DNA of 63,346 bases from a virus. This document shows positions 8,118-17,900 of the stretch, one piece after another. Below the pieces are notes generated by a model. It searched no databases, was not told where the DNA came from, and saw nothing but the letters and a program-made list of their open reading frames with translations. The number at the start of each line of letters is the position of its first letter. The first letter of the stretch is position 1. Where the stretch lies: positions 1-63,346 of IMG/VR virus record IMGVR_UViG_3300033153_008411. One strand, 5' to 3'. A program made the translations under genes and the position numbers.

Positions 8118-10286
8118 TTAACCTTGTTGACTCATCATATTAATAACTTTTGATAATGAACTTTTATCTACTTTTCTACCTTCTGGAACACCGTGTGTAA
8201 TTGCTGCTCCACCATCGCTTGCTGTTTGTTGAACATTTTGTATCGTCGGTGCAAATACTCCTTTTACAGCATCCCAACCGGCTTCAATTTTAGATGCAAC
8301 TGAACTATCGGATTGTGGAATAGCATCTATTGTATCTGATCTCGTTTTTGCAACACCAGCTATTTGACCTACTCGTTCTGTACTCGATTTTACTATTGCA
8401 CCAGCGGCGGCGGCACCTTTCGTTTTAGACAGATAATCCATTTGTGCTTTAGCACTGGCCTTTTCTGTGAATCCTAACATGTCTGCAATTTCAGGTGCGT
8501 ACTTCTCAGCGAACCATCCACCAGCATATCGACCGGCTAATGTACCAGCGATTGTTGCACCCGGTATCGGAACAGCAAATCCAGCGGCGGCACCCATAAG
8601 TTCACCTATAACATTTCCGTAACGTGGAATTGTTTGTAAAGCGACTTCTCTCGGTGACATTCCGCTTTCAAGTAATTTTTTAGCATTTCCAGTAATTGAA
8701 CCAGCTTCTAATAATGCGAATAAGCTTGATAGTACAGGAATTCTTTTTAATAAATTTTTTGCTACTTTACCAAATCCTAATAGGATCTTGCTTGAATGTC
8801 TTGATAAGAATTTAACAGCACCACTCGGACCTTTTACTAAAGCTCCAGTTTTTGAAGCAATACTCGAACCAAAAGATTTGACTTTACTGAATATACTACC
8901 AGCGGCACCGGCTATTTTTTCTTTCGCTCCACCGATTGCCCCACCAATTGTTCCACCAATACTTTTTGCACCAGCACCACCACTAAAGAATTTACCGATA
9001 AATGGAAGTTTAGATAACCCGGACTTAAGCATACCCCAAATAGCACCACCGACATTTTTTAAACTTCCAAAGATCTTACCGGGTAAATTTTTTAAAGTTT
9101 GTATAAATGGTAATTTAAGTAATGCTTTTCCTAATGTTTTTCCTAATGCTAAACCAAGCCCACCTATTTTCTTTATTAAAAATAATGAAAGTTGTCCGAT
9201 TTTGAAAAAGACTTTACTGGCTATTCCAATGAATTTACCAATTTTTGCAATCGTTGGAAATTTCTTGAAGATCCATTCTTTGATGAATTTTCCACCTGAT
9301 GATAATAACATGAAAACTTGACTTAAGAATGATTTCTTTTCTGGTTCGTCTTTTTTACTGCCACCTACAGGTTTTTTTCCATCGACTCCTTTAGCACCGG
9401 CACTTTGAAGTATAATTGTATCAAGTTTTTGGTCCATAATATTAAGTTTTTCTAAGACCATTTCTTGCCAACTTGCACCACCCCTTTCAGCTATTCTTTC
9501 TTTAGCTCCAGCGATAACAGCATCTTCAGGATTAGCACCACCTATCGGTTTTACTCCATCTGCTTTTTGGGATTTTTTATTAGTATCAACCTTTAACCCT
9601 TGAAGCTTCTCGATATTTTTATTTAAGATATCGATTTTGTCTGGACTAATTTTTTTAATTAATTTATCGACGTTCTTGACTGCTTTATTAACGTTGACTT
9701 TGGATAATGCATCAATTGATTCAGCAAATGCTTTGATCTTTTCGAAATCACCACCTTCGGATATTGCTTGAAGATCATCTTTGAGTAACAATAGACTCTT
9801 GATGTTCTTCATTATACCTTTAATATCTTTATTCGTTATGTTCGTTAAGACCTCAACCTTCATCCCTATATTTGCAATCGCTTTTGTATCGATATCAGCG
9901 AAAACTTGAATAGATTTTTTTATTTGTGCCATTCGTTTAATGTACGTGGCACTCTGTTCGACCATTTTCGGGTCTGTTTCACCAATCTTTAATAAACTCT
10001 GGATCTTTTCATCTATATCTTTTGGTAATTTACCAATTGCTTCTAGTAAATCGGTGATTTCTTCAACGTTGATATTTTGAAGTTGATCAAGATTATTCTT
10101 TTTTAATTGACCCAAATTCTTAATAACAGTAGAAAAATCTTTTTTCATATCTGTCATCTGTTCAACTACTTCAACGATCTTTTCAAGATTCTCGATGATA
10201 TGCCCGGACTTCGAATTCTTTCCGGCTACTTTATCCAGAAGTACGATCTCATTTCTTATTGATTGTAATGTTTTATCTTCAGCCAT
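8118..10286 (-). CDS. Tail tape measure protein
   Basis: 722 residues. Residues 1-250 are charged coiled-coil repeats (NLGQLKKNNLDQLQ, LLEAIGKLPKDID, LINKISPDKID-type). Residues about 310-400 hold consecutive hydrophobic helices (LSQVFMLLSSG, FFKIGQLSLFLIKKIGGLGLAL), then Gly/Ala-rich membrane-active-looking stretches (GGTIGGAIGGAKEKIAGAAG) near 440-560. This helix plus hydrophobic-patch layout is typical of tape measures, which set tail length and enter the host membrane. It follows the gp26-like chaperone and its frameshift extension, the usual arrangement in contractile and non-contractile tails. Part of the usual gp29 hub role may be included. Confidence 0.8.
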   Translation of the reverse strand: MAEDKTLQSIRNEIVLLDKVAGKNSKSGHIIENLEKIVEVVEQMTDMKKDFSTVIKNLGQLKKNNLDQLQNINVEEITDLLEAIGKLPKDIDEKIQSLLKIGETDPKMVEQSATYIKRMAQIKKSIQVFADIDTKAIANIGMKVEVLTNITNKDIKGIMKNIKSLLLLKDDLQAISEGGDFEKIKAFAESIDALSKVNVNKAVKNVDKLIKKISPDKIDILNKNIEKLQGLKVDTNKKSQKADGVKPIGGANPEDAVIAGAKERIAERGGASWQEMVLEKLNIMDQKLDTIILQSAGAKGVDGKKPVGGSKKDEPEKKSFLSQVFMLLSSGGKFIKEWIFKKFPTIAKIGKFIGIASKVFFKIGQLSLFLIKKIGGLGLALGKTLGKALLKLPFIQTLKNLPGKIFGSLKNVGGAIWGMLKSGLSKLPFIGKFFSGGAGAKSIGGTIGGAIGGAKEKIAGAAGSIFSKVKSFGSSIASKTGALVKGPSGAVKFLSRHSSKILLGFGKVAKNLLKRIPVLSSLFALLEAGSITGNAKKLLESGMSPREVALQTIPRYGNVIGELMGAAAGFAVPIPGATIAGTLAGRYAGGWFAEKYAPEIADMLGFTEKASAKAQMDYLSKTKGAAAAGAIVKSSTERVGQIAGVAKTRSDTIDAIPQSDSSVASKIEAGWDAVKGVFAPTIQNVQQTASDGGAAITHGVPEGRKVDKSSLSKVINMMSQQG

Positions 10287-10319
10287 ATTTGCCTTGTTGA
10301 GATTGGGGATACCGTCAAT

Positions 10320-10517
10320 CTATCTTAATGAATTATTAAGTGCTTCTAATCGTTTTCTTTCTTCTTCTCGAATCTTAAAATCGTTTACTGTTTGGTAATA
10401 ATACAGTTCCCATTCGTACGGAAACATTTCTTTTTGTTCTGTTATACTATAATTTCCGTGTTGCTTCATAAAATGCGATAATGTGTAAAAGTTAGTTAAA
10501 GTGGTATCCCTAGTTAA
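10320..10517 (-). CDS. C-terminal extension of the gp26-like chaperone, reached by -1 frameshift
   Basis: A frame with no stop from 10538 down to TAG at 10320-10322 lies in the -1 frame relative to the chaperone gene upstream. The chaperone ends GTT TTT TAA; slipping back one base on the run of six T just before the stop continues as L-T-R-D-T-T-L-T-N-F for 65 residues (…KQHGNYSITEQKEM, FPYEWELYYYQ, charged EEERKRLEAL end), giving a 334-residue fusion. The only alternative start is ATG 10469 (48 residues), which has no visible Shine-Dalgarno sequence. Tail-assembly chaperones just before tape measure genes commonly use such a frameshift. The slippery site is not a canonical X_XXY_YYZ heptamer, so slippage efficiency is uncertain. 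Confidence 0.6.
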   Translation of the reverse strand, partial: LTRDTTLTNFYTLSHFMKQHGNYSITEQKEMFPYEWELYYYQTVNDFKIREEERKRLEALNNSLR

Positions 10518-11323
10518 AAAACCAACATACCGAAAACGTTATCGTAAGTCAGATCTGTTGGATCTTGGCATTGTGGGCATATTGCTTTTTTAGTAATTTT
10601 ATAATCGCTTAGATGTTCAGCGAATTCTTTACCTATTTTTTCCATTACTTTTGGTTCCATATCATCCATAACCGCTCGTAATTCTTCTATATTAAAATCA
10701 ATGATCGGTTCACCTTCAATTGGAATTACTTCTTTGATACAAGCCAGAAGCATTTCATAATTAAATTTTGAAACAGATATTTTACCTTCTTCGTGTAAGT
10801 ACAATTTCTCTAATCCTTGTTGTATTGGATAAGAACATTCTTCAATTACAAATGTAAATTTATCTGTAACAATCGGTTCTTTATTAAATTCTTGAATCTC
10901 TATGTCTTGATCTATATCGATAACTGTTTCAAATGGTACACTTCCCATCCCTAGAATATTTGTTCTTGCTACTGTTGCTTCGTCGTGCTTAACGAACGTT
11001 GGACAATCAGGATTTGTGCACATAAATGTCATCTCAATTTCACCACCTTTTGACATCTTTCTTATCTGAGAAATTAAATGTAATAAAGTATTTCTCGGTA
11101 ATGTATTGAACAACTCGATATCGTCAACACATTTTCTGGCTAAATCGATACAATGAGTTATGACTGAATCTTCATCATTATCAGCACTCGTTTCAATTGC
11201 GTACAATAAAGCATTCTCTTGTTTTACTTTCCATCCGGTTATCCCAATTGATCTACCGTCTAGGAGTTTCGTTTTTTGATGTACTACATCACTTTGATCT
11301 ATATATTTGCTTAAATCGCTCAT
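10514..11323 (-). CDS. Baseplate hub/tail assembly chaperone, gp26-like
   Basis: 269 residues, a little longer than T4 gp26. Features: the N-terminal GRSIGITGWKVKQENALLYA, the DIELFNTLPRNTLLHLISQIR helix, a metal-binding-like CTNPDCPTF (about 107-115) and a C-terminal CPQC-type pair followed by DLTYDNVFGMLVF. The fold resembles the phage T4 baseplate hub assembly family (gp26/gp51). It sits between the tail tube genes and the tape measure and overlaps a downstream -1 frame extension at its stop, which favours a chaperone role in loading the tape measure. Confidence 0.7.
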   Translation of the reverse strand: MSDLSKYIDQSDVVHQKTKLLDGRSIGITGWKVKQENALLYAIETSADNDEDSVITHCIDLARKCVDDIELFNTLPRNTLLHLISQIRKMSKGGEIEMTFMCTNPDCPTFVKHDEATVARTNILGMGSVPFETVIDIDQDIEIQEFNKEPIVTDKFTFVIEECSYPIQQGLEKLYLHEEGKISVSKFNYEMLLACIKEVIPIEGEPIIDFNIEELRAVMDDMEPKVMEKIGKEFAEHLSDYKITKKAICPQCQDPTDLTYDNVFGMLVF

Positions 11324-11338
11324 TTTTTCCTTTGTTTA

Positions 11339-11917
11339 TTAAATTAATCTTAGCGTATGAAATCTGTAACTGAATGTAACTGCGATTTCAACTAAACTAT
11401 TTTCTTGCTCTATATTATAATTTATGTTTTGTAAATTTGTTGGATATACGTCATCAAATACATCACATTTCGAATTATTTGCTTGACCATCTTGACCAAT
11501 GTGATATACTGCAAATTTACCAACTACATCATCGTACAGGTACCGTTGCATATACATATTGTCATCTTTGTCGGTGTAGATAGCATTTATCCAAGAATAA
11601 AAATAATTTTTTATGTCTAAATTATTCGATTCAAAGAATGTTATGGTCAGTGTACTTGGTTTTTTTCTACCTGATATTCCTTTTCTAAGAAAAGCTGTTT
11701 GTTGTTCTTCTAATCCGATCTCTGGAAGAGCTACATTTTTAACATTAACTGACATACTATTATCGAAAAATCCACTCGGTATACCACCGTCTGTTAAAAC
11801 TTTAGGTTCTCGAACAAAAGATACGTGAAATCTACTCGGTCTAGCAAATCCCGGACCATCAGACCTACCAAAACTCTTCTTCGAAAAATGATCAATAGAT
11901 GAAAAATTTATATCCAT
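11339..11917 (-). CDS. Tail tube-like protein 3 (gp19 family)
   Basis: 192 residues. The GFARPSRFHVSFVREPK start, the NVALPEIGLEEQQ loop, the ISGRKKPSTLTITFFES strand and the closing NINYNIEQENSLVEIAVTFSYRF strand match the T4 gp19/Hcp-like tube fold. This is the last of three adjacent tube-like genes. The three differ strongly in length and loops, so they probably occupy different positions (tube shaft, tube start, terminator) and are not simple copies. Which of them is the main tube protein cannot be told from sequence. Confidence 0.75.
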   Translation of the reverse strand: MDINFSSIDHFSKKSFGRSDGPGFARPSRFHVSFVREPKVLTDGGIPSGFFDNSMSVNVKNVALPEIGLEEQQTAFLRKGISGRKKPSTLTITFFESNNLDIKNYFYSWINAIYTDKDDNMYMQRYLYDDVVGKFAVYHIGQDGQANNSKCDVFDDVYPTNLQNINYNIEQENSLVEIAVTFSYRFHTLRLI

Positions 11918-11929
11918 ATTTTATCTCTT

Positions 11930-12577
11930 TTATAACTGTCCACTCGATATGCCAAATTGAACAGCCGAGTAATTAGATGAATGTGATGGTTCAAAATTTG
12001 TGTATTCGGCGTAAGAAAAAGCTAATGTAATTGAAAACATTGTTAAAGAATTTTCTGTATTATGACTAAATTGCATTTCTCCTACAATCCGTGGAAATAC
12101 TTTGTACATTGTAACTCTGTTTCTTCTATCGTGATTTCCATCTAATGCGTACACTGTTACTGTTCCCATTTCTGCATAAGTTAATGGATTAGCATAATCA
12201 ACTGTTTTGCTGATAGATCCACCTGTATTAGTTCCATTTTTAGAATCACTACCGTAATACGCTCGTTGCCATGCATCAAAAAATGATCGTGTTCTACCTT
12301 CGACATCAGCGTAAACAGATATTGTTAAATCAGCCGGATTTTGAACATCACCCGGAATAATAAGTTTTCTACCCATCCTATTGATTGTAACAGCACCAAT
12401 TATTGTCGATGGAAAAGAAACTGAAACAATTAAATTACTAGTTAGATTCATTATAGTAGAATCATTATCAGAATTTTTTCCGTTGGTATCAATTAAGACT
12501 TCAAATAAATTTGGCCTTTGAAGATCTTGCATCAATGAATGTTTTAGTACATCTACCGCGTGTCTTTTAACTGTCAT
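11930..12577 (-). CDS. Tail tube-like protein 2 (gp19 family)
   Basis: 215 residues. It shares with its neighbours the QRPNLFEVLIDT first strand, the RMGRKLIIPGDVQNPADLTISVY strand pair, an FFDAWQRAYYG helix and a final strand SLTMFSITLAFSYAEYT. All are standard for T4 gp19-like tube proteins. The KVFPRIVGEMQFSHNTE segment corresponds to YPTNLQNINYNIEQE in the next gene. The C-terminal ~25 residues are a Ser/Tyr-rich tail. Confidence 0.8.
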   Translation of the reverse strand: MTVKRHAVDVLKHSLMQDLQRPNLFEVLIDTNGKNSDNDSTIMNLTSNLIVSVSFPSTIIGAVTINRMGRKLIIPGDVQNPADLTISVYADVEGRTRSFFDAWQRAYYGSDSKNGTNTGGSISKTVDYANPLTYAEMGTVTVYALDGNHDRRNRVTMYKVFPRIVGEMQFSHNTENSLTMFSITLAFSYAEYTNFEPSHSSNYSAVQFGISSGQL

Positions 12578-12580
12578 TGT

Positions 12581-13387
12581 TTAATTCCTTCCAAATTTAG
12601 TAATATAAGCATCAGAAACTCGATCCCATTCAACATTTCCAGTATTAGCGTTAGTCGGCAATCCTATTATTTGCTCAACTGGTACTTTCAATCCAGCTGG
12701 TCCTGTTTCACTTTCACTTGTAACACCAGAATTTCCTTTCGTTCTTTCATAACCGACATCAGTTTTATTGATTGCTGAGTCCATAGATGATTCATTCGAC
12801 AATTTTTGAGACTGACTATCAATTGTATATTTTCTTTCCCATCGTGCGTAATGGAAAATACAATCAAATTCTTCTATTGTGTTTTGCTGTCCATGATCTA
12901 AAGCAATATTTGATAAGCTTAATGGTACAGCATCATGATAAACATAAGTTGCTACTGGTGCCGGTGCGCCCCTTACTAAACCATTTCCGTATTGTGTAAT
13001 CTCAACAGAAGCTCCAAATCTGTAATTTCTTAATCTTGCACGTCTATTTCGTGAATCATAATTTACTGTTGCTCTGATCCAATCCTCAAAAAGTGCTCTT
13101 GCTTCCCATGTTTCATCGTTGTAAAAACCAATTGATAATGGTTCTCTTTTATAATCTCCAGCTAATTGAACATGTGTACCCCTGTAATTAAACACCGGGC
13201 CAACTACATCAAATTGAGGTATACTGGATTTATTTGCGTAAAATTTTATCCTTCTTTCTTGCAAGATAGATCTATCGTTTACACCACGCCAAATATTACC
13301 TATAATTTCTACGGTAAATCTGTTTGGTCTAGCGATATTTTTTACTGCGTGTTTGAATTCTTTTAAAGAATAATCTTTTAAAGCCAT
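12581..13387 (-). CDS. Tail tube-like protein 1 with C-terminal extension (gp19 family)
   Basis: I chose ATG 13387, which directly follows the upstream stop and has GGTGG before it; the frame can be read four codons further only from a TTG. The tube core is visible in NIARPNRFTVEIIG, HVQLAGDYKREPLSIGFY, ALFEDWIRATVNYD and TIEEFDCIFHYARWE. About 70 further residues after the core (Ser/Gly/Asn-rich, then VEWDRVSDAYITKFGRN) are absent from the other two tube genes; such tails occur on tube-end or tail-completion proteins. Confidence 0.75.
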   Translation of the reverse strand: MALKDYSLKEFKHAVKNIARPNRFTVEIIGNIWRGVNDRSILQERRIKFYANKSSIPQFDVVGPVFNYRGTHVQLAGDYKREPLSIGFYNDETWEARALFEDWIRATVNYDSRNRRARLRNYRFGASVEITQYGNGLVRGAPAPVATYVYHDAVPLSLSNIALDHGQQNTIEEFDCIFHYARWERKYTIDSQSQKLSNESSMDSAINKTDVGYERTKGNSGVTSESETGPAGLKVPVEQIIGLPTNANTGNVEWDRVSDAYITKFGRN

Positions 13388-13388
13388 A

Positions 13389-14897
13389 TTAACCACCAAT
13401 TAAAATAATAAATTTTTCATCTGAAGCAAGATATTTTCTGTACACTGGTATGCTTCTTGAATAATAAAGAATTGTACCCATATCATATTGATGTTTCGTT
13501 TCATTGAACATATCGGCGTGTGTTACGTCATCAGCTGTTAGTAATGCTTCGGCTGAATCTAATGGATTCACACAAACAAAACTTTCTCGGTATACTTCTT
13601 CTGTTAAATCACCACCCACTCCACCTGTTATATCTATATCTATAAGAACGTATTCAAAGTGGTTATTTTTAGCATCGTATACATCCGTTGTAACCGCATA
13701 CTCGATTGCAGATTCACCATCATCAGCAATAGTACATGTCACTATCTCACCAGATGAAACGCTCGGAATAGCTAACAAATACGCTCGATCATCTGCATCA
13801 ACAATTCTTCTGGCGAATTTCATACTAGCTGTCGGTACTTTTTTTAGACCTAGGACTTGCATTATACTTGATTGATAAGCCGAAGTCTTAAGTAAATCTA
13901 ACGGCATTCCCGGTGGAAATATATCACTGGCGTCTGATCCATCGGAAAATCTTTCATAAAAAATTGATAATTTATCTGAAGGCCCAACTGATTGAACAAC
14001 TAATCTTCCACTGTTCGGAACAACTTCACCTACCACCGGATAATTAAAAATCATACTTATTTCGTCTAGTGCGTTTATAACAGCATCATAAGATAATCCT
14101 GTTTGTAAGATAACACCATCGGCATCAGTAATAAAAAACGTTGCATTAGTTAATGAATTGTCTTCAATGTATCCAGCACCATCTGTAATAAATTCTGGTT
14201 TAACACCACTTACATAAACTTCACCGTACACGGTAACATTTCTGAACAAATCACCAATTATTGAACTATCGAAAGCTGTACTTGGTTCTGTTGCACTCAC
14301 TTCAGTAGAATACATCAATTGCACTGGTTCACGAATAGCTGGTTTTGTGACTGTATCAAATTCTTCTATTTGTGTTCTCGAATCTAAATGTTTACAAAAA
14401 TTAAATATATAATATTCGTAATCAGCTATGTTGTAAGTGATTAGTGTATTCTCCATAAAGTCAGAATTTAGACCTTGAATCATACCCCAATGTTCATTCA
14501 TATAAAGCAAACTTAAATTACCGATTCCATTTTTACCTTCAGTAATGAATGTATAACTAGAAATTTGATCTTTGGTTGTACTAGTTTTATCGATGTACGC
14601 TATATAAACAACTTCGTCACCAGTATTATTTCCGCCTGATATGATAATGTCCGTGTTTTTATCGTAAAATTTATCATCGTCTAATCTAGGAGAAACTGCT
14701 TTGGATGTAACATCACCAATTACAGAAGTTGCCCACGTTCTTGTGTGAGTAATTTTTGCGTGTGTACCGAAACCCCAAAGTGGTTCACTTCGGCCTAAAC
14801 CTAAATAAACATTTGCGTAATTTTGTATCCAATCGAAAAACAACGATGTTTGAAATTGCGTTGTAGTTCCGACCATAAAAGTTTGAACTTTTGTCAT
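13389..14897 (-). CDS. Baseplate wedge protein, gp8-like
   Basis: 502 residues, against 334 in T4 gp8. The N-terminal YANVYLGLGRSEPLWGFG corresponds to the T4 gp8 FGRSEPW region and the end (MGTILYYSRSIPVYRK, then DEKFIILIGG) to its GEMIYMENRPPI...INILFTF end. The long middle holds Ig-like beta segments. gp8 is a dimer in each wedge that binds gp7, gp6 and gp10; the neighbouring upstream gene is the gp7 candidate, the same order as in T4. Confidence 0.75.
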   Translation of the reverse strand: MTKVQTFMVGTTTQFQTSLFFDWIQNYANVYLGLGRSEPLWGFGTHAKITHTRTWATSVIGDVTSKAVSPRLDDDKFYDKNTDIIISGGNNTGDEVVYIAYIDKTSTTKDQISSYTFITEGKNGIGNLSLLYMNEHWGMIQGLNSDFMENTLITYNIADYEYYIFNFCKHLDSRTQIEEFDTVTKPAIREPVQLMYSTEVSATEPSTAFDSSIIGDLFRNVTVYGEVYVSGVKPEFITDGAGYIEDNSLTNATFFITDADGVILQTGLSYDAVINALDEISMIFNYPVVGEVVPNSGRLVVQSVGPSDKLSIFYERFSDGSDASDIFPPGMPLDLLKTSAYQSSIMQVLGLKKVPTASMKFARRIVDADDRAYLLAIPSVSSGEIVTCTIADDGESAIEYAVTTDVYDAKNNHFEYVLIDIDITGGVGGDLTEEVYRESFVCVNPLDSAEALLTADDVTHADMFNETKHQYDMGTILYYSRSIPVYRKYLASDEKFIILIGG

Positions 14898-14905
14898 TTT
14901 TTTCC

Positions 14906-17900
14906 TTAACTATTTAATCCTGTTAAAACGTCTGTCATTACTAAATTATGTGCTGTTTCATCTATTCTTTCCCAATCCAATTCTAAATCGATATCGTATA
15001 ATATCGCACCCTCAGCTAAAAATTCTAAAGTATTATCATAATTTCTAGAAATTGCCACATAAGTTAAACCTGATTGTGGTTTAACAGTCCAAGTGTAATC
15101 CTCAAATGTTGGATGATTATATTGAACAGAAATTTTATTAGTCCAATTGTCATACGTCAATTCATCTAAACCGACCGATCCGAATGCAACATTTGTACTT
15201 GTATAAATTGAACAATCAACATACATTGGCCAAGTTGGTGTTGCACTTGATTCATATAATAATTGTGTACCATTATTAGCATAATATCGAACTGTATCAT
15301 TTATTACTTCAATTACAAATAGATTATCACCAAAGAAACCAGTGAACACAACCGTAGCTTTTACATCACCATTTTCGTATACATCAACAGTGTTATTATC
15401 TTCATTGAAATACAAAGCAAAATCAATACCCGTATAATTATTATCTGGATTTGTATTTGTAAATCCGATTGCTCTACGACAAGTTGTTTCTGATACACTT
15501 ATTTCTAACCTATAATCACTAGATGCATACGTTGTATCTGAAGTTGCACCAGCATCCCATGTATCTGGTGTTCCACCTGATTTGTGAAGTGCTGTACCAC
15601 TAGAATTTGTTGTATTAGCATTAGGTGATGTTGTTGTATCCCATGTAAAACTTTGATCCGCTGAATCAAATGTCCACCATGCACCTTCAGCAATATGATC
15701 ATCAGCCGGATCTATTAACCAATGATAGCCCGGTTCGTACCAATAATATTTTTCAGATTTTATATAATCATCGGGATCATAAAATTTAATAATCATATCT
15801 GTTGCATCATCACTTGAATCATAATATTCAATTGCTCCAATTTTGGTTCCTATGATATCTGATGCATCGTCGTATTCGTATATATAATGCCCTGATTTCC
15901 AAACTGGTGCATTGCCAACTTGTGTATAAGTATATTGTTTGAATGTTCCACCTTCTTCAAGTGTATCAAATAAAGCACTCAAGCTTAAAGTATTCGTGAA
16001 ATTTGTATCTGAATCAACTGGCAATTCTATTGTACTATCTTTTGTAGTATATTTAATCCTGAATTCCATCCAATCTTCGTAATCTTTTATATCGATGTAC
16101 CCTAAAATAAACATATAAGAATACCCGTACCATAAATTCACATCAGCTGATACAATACCAGGATAATACCAAGTGATAACTTTCTTAACGTCTGGTGTTC
16201 CGTAATTAAAATGAACAGCCGGATTGTCTAAAGCATTAATAATATCGTCACCATCTGGATCGACTGTAATATAATTTGTGCTGTAATCATAATCTTTAAT
16301 GAGTAACGGCGGAACATCAACACTCGAAATTTCACAAATAGTAGAACCATCAGATTCAAGTAAAAGTATTTCACCTATCGTTGTTAAATCGGGTATAGTT
16401 GATATGTCAAAATCACATTGAATGTCAACATAACTAGGGTAATTAGCATTTATAGTTAATCCCGGTGAATTCGTCGTCGTATCAATATCATAATCTGTGG
16501 TACCCATTGCGCCTGTTATGTGGTATTCTTCGTTGTAAAGAACTACACCACCGATTGAAAATGTAGTTGTTAAAAAACTAGTTGAAGTATGATATACTAA
16601 ATTTTTATAAAAAGATCCTGTCCAAGTATCTTCGACTCCAAAAGTTGTATCACCAACTGTCCAAACATAAGTGCTGTCGATATGGAAGATAACTCCTAAA
16701 GTTGTTTGATCTTCAACATTTTCTTCAAAACGAGTTGCATTTAACGCAACCCCTAAAGCAAACGCTCTAGTATAAGGCATAACCCACCTATCAAAAAACC
16801 TTGTTGCATTTCGAACAACTAATATATCATCTAAATCGTTATCATCGACAAAATTATCAAAATCAGAAATTTTCCAATCGTACAGATCTGTTTGTGCGTA
16901 TTGTAATTTATGGATTGTGTGTGTACCTATTCCTTCATCTCTGATTTCTATTGAATCACCGCCTTCTAAAGCTGATAACCTAAAATATGTTCCGGCTGAA
17001 TCCACTACATAATAAGTTGTATTATTTTCTAATCCGAGCGGTAAAGTATCACTTGTATCAATATGTACATTTGTATCATCTAAAATTGTCGGTGTTGTCA
17101 GTGTGAATATACTACCAGATAATAAGGCAGAAATTTTATAATTATTATTTTCATCGTCGTAACAAGTTAACACACCCGACCCAATATCTGTAATAGTTAC
17201 GGCATCACCGTCAATTTCTGGTGATACTTGAAAAGTATTAGATGAAGTATTAACTACGTAGTACGTTACGCCTGTTTCTAATCCAGCTGGTATTGCTATT
17301 GTCGATTCAAAAATAACTGGTGTTTCGTCGGCTATTGTTCTTGGTGTAAAAGTCAAATAATCATTTGTTACATTAACTGTAAATTCACTTAATTCTACAC
17401 CCATAAATGTATAATCTGGTAATCTTCTGTACTTCTCTTGCCATGAAATCGGATGTAATAAATCTTTTAAAATTCCGTTCCAATGTTCTGTTTCGATGTT
17501 TGTTACTATATGATAAACAAAAGGATCGTTGATATCCGCCTGTACATCTATAAAATTCCGATTTATTGTTTGGCCGTAAATCTTCATCAATGATTCAATT
17601 TGCGTTTTAGTTCCTGATGAAATTGCAATTTCGAATGCATTAGTATAAATAAATCTTTCTATATCATTGAACTCAGAAGCCGGTAAAACATTCAATTCAG
17701 TAATTTTTTCTAGGTACCCGGTCAACCCATCAAGATATTGACCTTGAAATTTCTCTTTGAATAATGTCTGAATATCAAAATCAATTACAACTGTTTTATC
17801 TTTTTCGTATACTTTAGTATCAGGATCAAATGCAGTTGGATTATAAGAAAAATTTAAATTATCTCCAAGATTTGACATCATCCAATCGACATCTAATAAT

